Below, one piece after another: positions 16,058 through 24,002 of a stretch of 64,000 nt of DNA; the stretch's first letter is position 1, and the number at the start of each line of letters is the position of its first letter. The notes under the pieces are model-generated. The model was not told the origin of the DNA. It worked only from the letters and a program-made list of their open reading frames with translations, and did not search any database. Location: assembly GCF_009687885.1 (NCBI RefSeq), contig NZ_BLAF01000037.1:3317-67316 (forward strand). Direction: 5' to 3'. Origin of the DNA: Acrocarpospora pleiomorpha. Lineage in GTDB: Bacteria > Actinomycetota > Actinomycetes > Streptosporangiales > Streptosporangiaceae. Both the position numbers and the translations under genes were made by a program.

Positions 16058-16861
16058 GTGTCTGACAGCCATGAGTCGGAGCCCATCAGGATCGACACCA
16101 CCGCGGCCCACTCGGCCCGGGTGTACGACTACTGGCTGGGCGGCACCACCAACTTCGCCGCCGACCGCGCCGCCGGCGACGCCGTGCTCGCCGCCCGCCC
16201 GGGGCTCCGCTACAGCGTCCAGGCCAACCGCGCGTTCCTGGTCCGGGTCGTGCAATGGCTGGCCGGCGACATGGGCGTACGGCAGTTCCTGGACATCGGC
16301 ACCGGCATCCCCGGCAAGAACAACACCCACGAGGTCGCCCAGGCGGCCAACCCCGCCTCCCAGGTGGTCTACGTGGACAACGACCCGATCGTGCTCGCGC
16401 ACGCGCACGAGTTGCTGAAGTCCACCCCCGAGGGCGCCACCGACTACATCAACGGCGACCTGCGCGACACCGCGAAACTGCTCAGCGCGGCGTCCAGGAC
16501 GCTGGACTTCAGCCAGCCGGTGGGGATCCTGCTGCTCGGCGTCCTGCACCACATCATGGACGAGGACGACCCGTACGGGATCGTGGCCCAGCTGGTCGCC
16601 GCGGCGGCCCCCGGCAGCTACCTGGTGATCTCCCACCCGGCCAGCGACCTGCTCCCGGCGACCCAGGGCGAGGCGTCCAAGCGTTACAACCAGCATGTGG
16701 CCACCGGGCAGCGGCTACGCTCCCGGGAGGAGGTCGCCCGGTTCTTCGACGGCTTGGAGCTGGTCGAGCCGGGGCTGACCCAGTGGCACAAGTGGCGGGC
16801 CGGGGACGGCCCGCCCGACGGCGCGATCACCGGCCACAGCGGCGTGGCCAGGGTGCCATAG
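16058..16861 (+). CDS. SAM-dependent methyltransferase, DUF574 type
   Basis: A 267-aa class I methyltransferase of the actinomycete DUF574/Methyltransf_19 family. YDYWLGGTTNFAADRAAGD is the family N-terminus, QFLDIGTGIPGKNNTHEVA is motif I, VVYVDNDPIVLAHA is motif II, and LLGVLHHIMDEDDP follows. The start is GTG 16058. Substrates of this family are unknown. It is followed after 14 bases by the XRE-DUF5753 gene, so they are probably one transcript. A second family member (18439-19245) lies nearby. Confidence 0.9.
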   Translation: MSDSHESEPIRIDTTAAHSARVYDYWLGGTTNFAADRAAGDAVLAARPGLRYSVQANRAFLVRVVQWLAGDMGVRQFLDIGTGIPGKNNTHEVAQAANPASQVVYVDNDPIVLAHAHELLKSTPEGATDYINGDLRDTAKLLSAASRTLDFSQPVGILLLGVLHHIMDEDDPYGIVAQLVAAAAPGSYLVISHPASDLLPATQGEASKRYNQHVATGQRLRSREEVARFFDGLELVEPGLTQWHKWRAGDGPPDGAITGHSGVARVP

Positions 16862-16875
16862 TTCGGAGGATGCCG

Positions 16876-17748
16876 ATGATCAGTCCTTATGTACGGCGGC
16901 TGCGGCTGGCCACCGAACTCCGGCACCTGCGGGTCGGCGCCCAGCTCACCCACGAGCAGCTCGCCAAGCGCATCGGGCTGCCGCGCGCCCAGATCTCCCG
17001 GCTGGAGAACGGCCATGTGGTGGACCTCGCCGACATCATGGCCATCCTGGAGGAGCTGGGCGTGCACGGCGAGCGGTGGACGCAGATCATCACCATCGCC
17101 CGGGAGGCCGGAGAGCGCGGCTGGTGGGAGTCGAACAAGGCGATGGGCGAGCGGCAGGCCCTGTTCGCCGACCTGGAGGCGGGGGCCGAGACCATCCGCG
17201 AGTTCCAGATGACCTTCCTGCCCGGCCTGCTGCAGACGGCCGAGTTCACCCGGGCCCGGGCCGAGACCGACCGCAGGGACGGAGCGGACGGCTACAAGCC
17301 GGACAAGGCCGCCGAAGCGCGCCTCGGACGCCAGCGCATGCTGCGCCGCCCGGGCGGGCCGAGCTACGAAGTGATCATCGATGAGGTCGCCGTGCGACGC
17401 CGCGCGGCCCCGCTGGAAGTGGTGCAGCAACAGCTTTATCACCTTGCGGCTACCGTCAACGGGGACCCGAAGATCACCCTGCGGGTGCTGCCCATCGACG
17501 CGATCATCGACGGCTACAGCCTGCCGCGCTCGGCCTTCTCGATCTACACCTTCGCCGATCCCGGCGACCCCACCGTGGTGGCCGTGGACACCGTCACCGA
17601 CGATCTCGTCCTGACCGAGCCGGACGCCGCGACCCGCTACGAGACCCTTTACACCCGCATCCGGGCGGCCGCGCTGACTCCTGACGAGAGCCTGCAGTTC
17701 CTGATCAAGGCGGCACGAAACCTGCCGAATGGGCATAGCTCCGCGTAA
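16876..17748 (+). CDS. XRE regulator with DUF5753 domain
   Basis: A 290-aa regulator. The N-terminal helix-turn-helix (residues 5-65) has LTHEQLAKRIGLPRAQISRLENG. The DUF5753 domain (about 90-285) has LEAGAETIREFQMTFLPGLL, LLQTAEFTRA and VLPIDAIIDGYSLPRSAFSI. ATG 16876 is chosen because ggagg at 16865-16869 is well spaced for it and too close to the ATG at 16870. Partners of such proteins are DUF397 proteins; one is encoded at 15640-15855. Confidence 0.93.
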   Translation: MISPYVRRLRLATELRHLRVGAQLTHEQLAKRIGLPRAQISRLENGHVVDLADIMAILEELGVHGERWTQIITIAREAGERGWWESNKAMGERQALFADLEAGAETIREFQMTFLPGLLQTAEFTRARAETDRRDGADGYKPDKAAEARLGRQRMLRRPGGPSYEVIIDEVAVRRRAAPLEVVQQQLYHLAATVNGDPKITLRVLPIDAIIDGYSLPRSAFSIYTFADPGDPTVVAVDTVTDDLVLTEPDAATRYETLYTRIRAAALTPDESLQFLIKAARNLPNGHSSA

Positions 17749-17771
17749 CCAGGAGCAGGTTCGGAACGTTC

Positions 17772-17793
17772 CCACGGCGCGATCGCGCCGTGG
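17772..17793. terminator. Perfect 22-base palindrome after the XRE gene
   Basis: CCACGGCGCGA pairs exactly with TCGCGCCGTGG with no loop base. It lies 24 bases after the XRE stop and lacks a T tract, as many actinomycete terminators do. The remaining spacer to 18052 has no recognisable gene and is locally AT-rich. Confidence 0.55.
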
Positions 17794-18052
17794 CGGCGGG
17801 TGACGCCCCCGGAACGCCGGGAATCGGCCCTCCCCTATCGCCGGCGACCGATTCCGCAGGTCATCGCCGCCCCAGTTATATTTCTCGGGTTAACTACCGC
17901 CACAAGCAAACTCGAATGCAATTCCCGCTCTATATCCCGGGCATTCAAGTTCTCTATAGAACTTCGCGCTTCACAAAAAAATGGGTCTACCCATTCAGGT
18001 GGCCCGCATGTAAGCATGTCGTCAATTGACTCCGGGTCGAAAGGCGTGTCAA

Positions 18053-18445
18053 GTGACAGTGTCCGAGGCTCTGGGCGACCGCCTCCGGCAACTCCGCAAG
18101 GAGGCGGGCCTGACCCAGGATCGATTGGCGCGGCGCGCCCATGTGAACGACAGTTACATCTCTCTGATCGAGACCGGAAGGCGGGTCCCCTCGCCCGAGG
18201 TGACGGCGGCGTTGGCGGCCGAACTCGGCTGCACCACGGAATACCTGCTCTACGGCAAGGCGGGAATCCCGGTGCAATACTCGGTCGAGACCAGGGGTGC
18301 GGCCAGTCGCCGGCTGCTGCGCCCGCTGAAGCGCCCCCTGGCCGGGTTCCGCCCTGGTGACAAGGTCGAATACCGCCAGTCGGGGGCGCTGTTGATGATC
18401 ACCTACATCCGCCGGGTGGGAGAGAGCGCGGTGCCCGGTCAGTGA
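18053..18445 (+). CDS. XRE-family helix-turn-helix protein
   Basis: A 130-aa protein. The helix-turn-helix (about 5-65) reads LRQLRKEAGLTQDRLARRAH, then VNDSYISLIETGRRVPSPE. The C-terminal half is a short unclassified region (GFRPGDKVEYRQSGALLMI). GTG 18053 is chosen, with aaagg 9 bases upstream; GTG 18059 is an alternative. Its stop overlaps the convergent methyltransferase gene by 7 bases. Confidence 0.85.
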   Translation: MTVSEALGDRLRQLRKEAGLTQDRLARRAHVNDSYISLIETGRRVPSPEVTAALAAELGCTTEYLLYGKAGIPVQYSVETRGAASRRLLRPLKRPLAGFRPGDKVEYRQSGALLMITYIRRVGESAVPGQ

Positions 18446-19245
18446 GGTTTTACAGCGACTCCACCCAAGATGTGACCGGGGACGTAATCAGGCGCGGACG
18501 CGCCGGGGGCGTCCCCGTTCGGGTGCCAGTCCTGCACCGGGACGACCCCCGGGTGCAGAATGTCGAGCCCGTCGAAGAACTGAATGATCTGAGCCCGGTC
18601 GCGCGGATAAAGCGGCTTATTGGTTCGATTATATATTTCGAGAATTCGCTCTTCGTCTTCTTGATTGGCCACATCCCCGTGTTTACTGTGAGATAAGACC
18701 AGATAACTTCCCGGCGGCATCGCGCGCATAATACGGCCCACGATGTCATGCGGATCGTCAGCGTCGGAGACATAGTGCAGGACAGAAGTGAGGATCACGC
18801 CGACCGGCCCGTCGAAATTGATCATTTCGTTCAGGCGGGGATCGGCCAGGATCTTTTCGGTCGCGCGCATGTCGCCACTGGTGGCCACCGTGTTGCCGTC
18901 GGAGAGGATCGCCTGGATGTGGGCGAAGACGATCGGGTCGTTGTCGACATACACCACCCGGGCCCCCGGCGCCGCCGCCTGCGCCATCTGATGGGTGTTC
19001 TCCCTGGTCGGAAGGCCACTGCCGATGTCGAGGAACTGCCTGATCCCACGCTCGGCGAGGTAGTTCACGGCACGCTTGAGGAACGCCCGGTTCCCCACCG
19101 CGACGTCGGCGGCGTCGGGCGCGACCTTGAGGAGCTCCTCGGCCGCGACCCGATCGGGAGCATGGTTGTCGCTCCCACCGAGTAGATGATCATAGATTCT
19201 GGATGCATTCGGACAGTCATGGTCGAACACGTTCTGCCGCTTCAT
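18439..19245 (-). CDS. SAM-dependent methyltransferase, DUF574 type (second copy)
   Basis: A 268-aa paralogue of the 16058 gene. YDHLLGGSDNHAPDRVAAEE, QFLDIGSGLPTRENTHQMAQ, VVYVDNDPIVFAHIQAIL and VLTSVLHYVSDADDP-like segments align with it. ATG 19245 is used, with gagggtga directly upstream; an ATG at 19269 would add eight residues. It stands alone and is convergent with the small XRE gene. The substrate is unknown. Confidence 0.9.
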   Translation of the reverse strand: MKRQNVFDHDCPNASRIYDHLLGGSDNHAPDRVAAEELLKVAPDAADVAVGNRAFLKRAVNYLAERGIRQFLDIGSGLPTRENTHQMAQAAAPGARVVYVDNDPIVFAHIQAILSDGNTVATSGDMRATEKILADPRLNEMINFDGPVGVILTSVLHYVSDADDPHDIVGRIMRAMPPGSYLVLSHSKHGDVANQEDEERILEIYNRTNKPLYPRDRAQIIQFFDGLDILHPGVVPVQDWHPNGDAPGASAPDYVPGHILGGVAVKPH

Positions 19246-19493
19246 GTAGTCACCCTCGCCGGTGCCCATTGAGCTAGCGTTTGATCACTTTCACCGATCA
19301 ACCATAGCAACCCACGCTATTCACGTCAGGTGTGGATCATGTGGTCATGCCATCCGGAGTTTCCCCGCGAACGACATGAACGTGCCTTGACCGTCGCGAG
19401 TATATGACTACATGCCCGACATAGCCGATAATTCCGAGGGAAGAATTTTTCCTTTTCCGGGTGGGCCGAATCCGCATTTCCGGCCGTGCTGGA

Positions 19494-22421
19494 TTACCAG
19501 CCCCGAGCGGCCCTCCGGGCCTCCTGCGCCTCGACCTGGAACCCCAGGTTCTCCAGGTCCGCGGCGGCCTGCTCAGCCAGCTTCCTGGCTTCTTCCAGGG
19601 AGCCCTGAGCTGCGTGCATGGCGGCGATCCTGACCCGGCAGAGGGACGGCCGCCGGTCGTCGGCGGCGATCTCGAACAGGCCGGCCGCGCGGGTGTAGCG
19701 GGTGATCGCCTCGACGGGGCGGTCCAGGCCCGCGAGGGCGTCCCCGGCGAACTCCTCGAAGGCCGCCTCGGCCAGGATGTCCCCGGTCTCCTGGCCCACC
19801 ACCCGGCCGTGATCGCACAGCTCAAGGGCCTGATCGTGATGGCCTGCGGCGATCTTGACGGTGATCAGCGTGTCCAGGGCGAGGCACTCGTAGACGCGCT
19901 CGCCGCTCTCCCTGGCCAGCTTCTCGGCCCGGGTGTGGGCCGACTCGCAGAGCTGGATCGCCTCGTCGTGGCGGCCCTCGGCGGCGCCCACCAGGCCGAG
20001 CACCCGCAGGCAGGCCACCTCGGAGGGCGCGTCCTCGACCTCGCGGGCCAGCTTGAGACCGCGCTCGGCGTCCGCGGCGGCGGCGTCGAGCGTGCCCCGC
20101 CGGTGCCCCACCAGGGCCCGCCAGGCCAGCGACCTGGCCACCCCTTCGGCGTTCTTGACCTGCTCGAAGGCGTCCAGGCAGGCGGCCAGCATCTGGACCG
20201 AGCGCGGCTCGTCGCCGGGCTGCCTGGCCACCACGGCGGCCAGCCGGAGCCGGGCCTCGGCCGCCAGCCGGGTGTCCTCCTCGGCCAGCGCGGCGGTCAT
20301 GACCCGGTCCCACATGTCCTCGGCCTCGCGGTGGCGGCTCTGGTTGCACAGGAACGACGACAGGCGCAGGGCCAGCCCGTACGCCAGCCGGTAACGCCTC
20401 TCTTCGCAGGCCAGGCGGATCGCGGCCAAGATATTCGCACATTCGGCGATGAACCAGACACCAGGGCCGGAATCGATCAGGTGGCGGGCCTCGTCAGGGG
20501 CGAAAAGTTCCACGTTCAGCCGGGCGGGGCGAGGAAAATGTGGCTCTCCGGGTAGGCGGGCATCGGCCCGGTCCACGAGTTCCAGCCAGCCGAGCAACAA
20601 GCGCTCGACGGCCAGGTCCCGCTCGCTCACGTGATCGGCCAGCTGCGCCTCGGCGTAGTCCCTGAGCAGGTCGTGCTGCCGGTAGCGGGGCTGCCCCACG
20701 GTGCCCGCGCTGACGGTGACCAGCAGGCTCCGGTCCGACAGCGTCTCCAGCAGCTCCTCGGCCTCCAGCGTGCTCAGCAGCATGGCGATCAGCCAGACCG
20801 GGAAGTCTCCAGGCCCGGCCAGGGCGAGCACCCGGAACGCCTGCTTGGCGGGCCCGGGCAGGGCGTCGTAGCTGTCGGCGATGCTGGCGCTGACGGTCAT
20901 CTCGTTGGCGCGCAGCGCCCGCAGCCGGTCGCTGAGCCGCCCGGCGAAGTAGGCGATCGGCCAGTTGGGCTGGGCGGACAGCCGGGCGCCCGCGATCCGC
21001 ACGGCCAGCGGGAAGCCGCCGCAGGCGGCCATCACCTCGTCGGCGGCCGCCGGCTCCGCGGCCACGCGGTCGGCCCCGATGATCTCTTCAAGCAGGCGCA
21101 GGGCCTCCTGGCGCCGCAGCGGTTCCAGCCGAAAGGGACGGATACCGGCCCCGCCCGTGAGGTAGGCCCGGGACGTCACGATGACCGCGCACCCGGCCGT
21201 ACCAGGCAGGAAGGGCTGGACGTGCTCGGCGCCGGCCGCGTCGTCGATCACCACGAGCACCCGGCGGCCGGCCAGCATGGACCGGAACAGCGCGGCCCGC
21301 TCCCCCGTGCTGGCGGGTAGGCTGTCGGCCGGGGCGCCCATGAAGGCCAGCAGCTCGCCGAGCACCTCGGCGGCCTCGCGCGGGTGCGCGGACATCCCGG
21401 CCAGGTGGATGTAGATCTGGCCGTCGGGGAACGCGGCCCGCAGCCGGTGCGCGATGTGGATGGCCAGCGCGGACTTGCCCACGCCCGGCGGGCCGATCAG
21501 GGAGGCGATCGGCACGCCCGTCACGTCGGGTCCGGGGGTCAGGAACTCGGCGACCCTGGCCACCTCGTCCTCCCGGCCGGTGAAGTCGATCACGTCGGGC
21601 GGGAGCTGGGCCAGCGGCGGGGGCGGCGGAGCCTGGGCGGGCGCGGCCGTGGCCGGGGCGGGCGCCCTGGTGTCCAGCACCAGGGCCTCGTCGTCCACGT
21701 CGATGGCGTCCCTGAGCTGGCGCAACGCCTGGCCGGGACCGCTGCCGGCCTCGCGCAGCAGCAGCGCGGAGACCGTGTCGAAGTGCCGGAGCGCCTCCGC
21801 CCGGTAGCCGGAGCGGTACAGGGCGGTCATCAGCAGCGCGTGCAGCTGCTCGGAGAACGGGTCCTCGGCGATGCCGCGGCGCAGGTCGCCCAGCACGTCG
21901 CGGTGCTCGCCGAGGTGGATGCGCTCGCGGAAGAGGGAGATCTGGGCGGCCCTGCGCTCGAAGACCAGCTCGTCGCGGAGCAGCCGGAGGCGGGCGGTGT
22001 GGTCGGGCAGGTCGGCCAGCGGGGGCTCCCCCTGCCCCCAGAGGTTCAGCGCCGCCTGGAGCGTGCGGACGGCCTCCTCGTGCTCGCCCCGGCGGACCGC
22101 CTCGGCGCTGTCGGCGACCAGGGCGCGGAACCGGTGGGCGTCCAGGGTGTCGGCGGGGTCGAACTCGATCCGGTAACCGCCGGAGCCGCCGGCGGGGATC
22201 CGCCCGGGCAGCACCCGGCGTAACTGGGACAGGCAGGTCTTGAGCGAGCCGTCGCGGGCATATCCGTCACCCCAGACGGCCTCCATCAACTCGCCCGGTG
22301 ACAGGCCCTGCTCACCGGCCAGCAGAAGCGCGCACAGAGCCCTTCTCTTGATCGGCGAAATGGCCAGCGGGCCGCCCTCATCTGGGATCACTTCCAACCG
22401 GGTCAAGATCCGGAAGTGCAA
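19494..22421 (-). CDS. SARP-family regulator with NB-ARC and TPR domains (AfsR-like)
   Basis: A 975-aa regulator. Residues 1-90 form an OmpR-type winged helix, 95-245 the bacterial transcriptional activation domain, then an NB-ARC ATPase with Walker A GPPGVGKS (310-317), Walker B VLVVIDDAAG and GFPLAVRIAGARL. TPR-like helices fill the C-terminal 400 residues. SARPs bind heptameric direct repeats and recruit RNA polymerase to secondary-metabolite promoters. The start is TTG 22421 with ggggg upstream; homology begins at once. It is divergent from the unknown 403-aa gene and is the likely regulator of the 22.7-33.9 kb locus (inference from position and from the repeat at 29507-29536). Confidence 0.92.
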   Translation of the reverse strand: MHFRILTRLEVIPDEGGPLAISPIKRRALCALLLAGEQGLSPGELMEAVWGDGYARDGSLKTCLSQLRRVLPGRIPAGGSGGYRIEFDPADTLDAHRFRALVADSAEAVRRGEHEEAVRTLQAALNLWGQGEPPLADLPDHTARLRLLRDELVFERRAAQISLFRERIHLGEHRDVLGDLRRGIAEDPFSEQLHALLMTALYRSGYRAEALRHFDTVSALLLREAGSGPGQALRQLRDAIDVDDEALVLDTRAPAPATAAPAQAPPPPPLAQLPPDVIDFTGREDEVARVAEFLTPGPDVTGVPIASLIGPPGVGKSALAIHIAHRLRAAFPDGQIYIHLAGMSAHPREAAEVLGELLAFMGAPADSLPASTGERAALFRSMLAGRRVLVVIDDAAGAEHVQPFLPGTAGCAVIVTSRAYLTGGAGIRPFRLEPLRRQEALRLLEEIIGADRVAAEPAAADEVMAACGGFPLAVRIAGARLSAQPNWPIAYFAGRLSDRLRALRANEMTVSASIADSYDALPGPAKQAFRVLALAGPGDFPVWLIAMLLSTLEAEELLETLSDRSLLVTVSAGTVGQPRYRQHDLLRDYAEAQLADHVSERDLAVERLLLGWLELVDRADARLPGEPHFPRPARLNVELFAPDEARHLIDSGPGVWFIAECANILAAIRLACEERRYRLAYGLALRLSSFLCNQSRHREAEDMWDRVMTAALAEEDTRLAAEARLRLAAVVARQPGDEPRSVQMLAACLDAFEQVKNAEGVARSLAWRALVGHRRGTLDAAAADAERGLKLAREVEDAPSEVACLRVLGLVGAAEGRHDEAIQLCESAHTRAEKLARESGERVYECLALDTLITVKIAAGHHDQALELCDHGRVVGQETGDILAEAAFEEFAGDALAGLDRPVEAITRYTRAAGLFEIAADDRRPSLCRVRIAAMHAAQGSLEEARKLAEQAAADLENLGFQVEAQEARRAARGW

Positions 22422-22714
22422 CGCCTGGCCCCCAATCCGCTCGGAGGTGCGCAGCGATCAACATGACATTCAGCGGGAATCCGTTGAAAAGCGCGCAGTG
22501 GAGATACTACTGCCTTTCTGTCTCCAGGCCATGACTAAACGCTGACTGGCTTGCAACCTTCCGATTACCACCTCTGGATAGCGTTCAACTCCCCGGACAG
22601 GCAGGAGTTTCCCTCATGTCACCAGGGCGCACATCTGATCCCATCCGTATCTCGGTCCGACTGCTTCTAACTGGCGAGGGAAGTGCCGGAGCCGAGAAAG
22701 AACTAGTCACAATA

Positions 22715-22747
22715 TATAGTTTTGGTCAAGCCTTAAGGGTGCCTTAA
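22715..22747 (+). promoter_or_regulatory. Promoter with an 11-bp-spaced heptamer repeat
   Basis: An AT-rich block contains TATAGT (22715-22720), a good -10. Just downstream GCCTTAA occurs at 22730-22736 and again at 22741-22747, an 11-base period. The strong gaggagg ribosome-binding site of the next gene follows at once, so the repeats probably lie around or after the transcription start. The rest of 22422-22714 shows no gene. Confidence 0.4.
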
Positions 22748-22768
22748 TGCTGAAGAGGAGGCGCTGAA

Positions 22769-23980
22769 GTGGGCGACTGGGAGGTCTCGCCAGATCCTCG
22801 CGGCCCGGCACTGCCTGACGCCGAACCCCCGCCAGGCCGTTTCGTCGTGGACGGTCACCCCATGCACGGGGTGTACCGGCGGCCCACCAAGGCCGCGTTC
22901 TGCGATCTCCTCGTCACCTGGAACGGCCATCGGCTGTGGCAGGGCGAGGAAGCCGCACGCTTCACCGTGGACGCGTCCCCGCTACTCAGCATCTGGAACC
23001 TCGTCTACGCCGACGATTACGCCGCCTCCGGCTGGCTGGTCCGCGCCCGGGCCGACCAGGCGGGCCGGAGCCTGCAGTGGGCGAGCCCGGAACCGAGCGG
23101 GCGGGCCAACTGGATCGATCTATGGAAGGCTCGGGCCCTGCTCGACGGCCTGCTGCCCTTCGCCCGGCTGACGCTGCCGGAGTCCGACGCGCTGCGCTGG
23201 TGCGCCGCCGCCGGGCGGGCCGGCGTGATCGCCAACATCACCCGGGACATCCCCGCGGACCCGCTGGCCGAGGCCGGCAACGATCTGCTGCTCGTCACCG
23301 CGTCCCGGGACGAGACGTACGGGCGGCTCTTCCCGATCGACGCGATCATCGACGGTTACCGCGAGGTGCTGCCGAAGGCGATCGCGGAGCGGGAGATCGA
23401 GTCCCTGGAGTATCACCGCACTTTGTCGCTGGCCACCTACGTGGCGGCGCACTGCCAGCTGGACGAGGTGGGCGGCGCGGTGCGCGGGCTCACGCTCGGC
23501 TATCCGGTGGCGGTGACCGTGGCGCAGATCGTCGACGACGCCTTCCCGCTGGCCGACCCGGACGCGATCACGACGACCGGGCGCGCGGTGCCGTACCGGC
23601 TGGAGGGGGCCGATTCGGTGGACGGCGAGTTCCAGCTCGAGATCCCGTCCTGTCCGTACTCGTCGCACGCGCACGCGCGGCTGCGCGACCCGCTGCCGGC
23701 CATGGGCGCCGAGCTGATCGAATTCGTCCGCGGAAACTGGTCGCCGGAGTTCCTTCCCGGATCTGAGGTGAATTCGCTTGAGGAGCTGTCCGGGCGGACT
23801 TACGTCCTGTCGGTGGCTTATGTGCATTACCTCGTCTCGCGCGCGTTCGAGGCGCGCCCGCTCGATTCCGAGGTGCACGCGTATATCTGCTGCCTGCTCC
23901 GGGATCTCGGGCACGAGCCCCGGCAACTCGTCAACGAGGTCAGGCTCATGGAACGCGCCGGGCTCCGGGGGAAATCTTGA
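22769..23980 (+). CDS. Unknown 403-aa protein
   Basis: The start is GTG 22769, 8 bases after gaggagg. I do not recognise a family. No signal peptide, membrane helix or nucleotide-binding motif is visible. Composition is ordinary and soluble; notable segments are NITRDIPADPLAEAGNDLLL, LFPIDAIIDGYREVLPKAIA, EFVRGNWSPEF and the C-terminal helix HAYICCLLRDLGHEPRQLV. It ends 22 bases before the zinc-finger/HTH gene, which is probably in the same operon. It is divergent from the SARP gene, which may activate it. Confidence 0.8.
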   Translation: MGDWEVSPDPRGPALPDAEPPPGRFVVDGHPMHGVYRRPTKAAFCDLLVTWNGHRLWQGEEAARFTVDASPLLSIWNLVYADDYAASGWLVRARADQAGRSLQWASPEPSGRANWIDLWKARALLDGLLPFARLTLPESDALRWCAAAGRAGVIANITRDIPADPLAEAGNDLLLVTASRDETYGRLFPIDAIIDGYREVLPKAIAEREIESLEYHRTLSLATYVAAHCQLDEVGGAVRGLTLGYPVAVTVAQIVDDAFPLADPDAITTTGRAVPYRLEGADSVDGEFQLEIPSCPYSSHAHARLRDPLPAMGAELIEFVRGNWSPEFLPGSEVNSLEELSGRTYVLSVAYVHYLVSRAFEARPLDSEVHAYICCLLRDLGHEPRQLVNEVRLMERAGLRGKS

Positions 23981-24002
23981 CAGGTCGCATTGACAGGTGC
24001 CG

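Noticed and set aside
23977..23998. Direct repeat TTGACAGGT at a 13-base period before the finger/HTH gene
   Set aside because: Spacing does not fit SARP sites and it overlaps the end of the upstream gene; may be chance.
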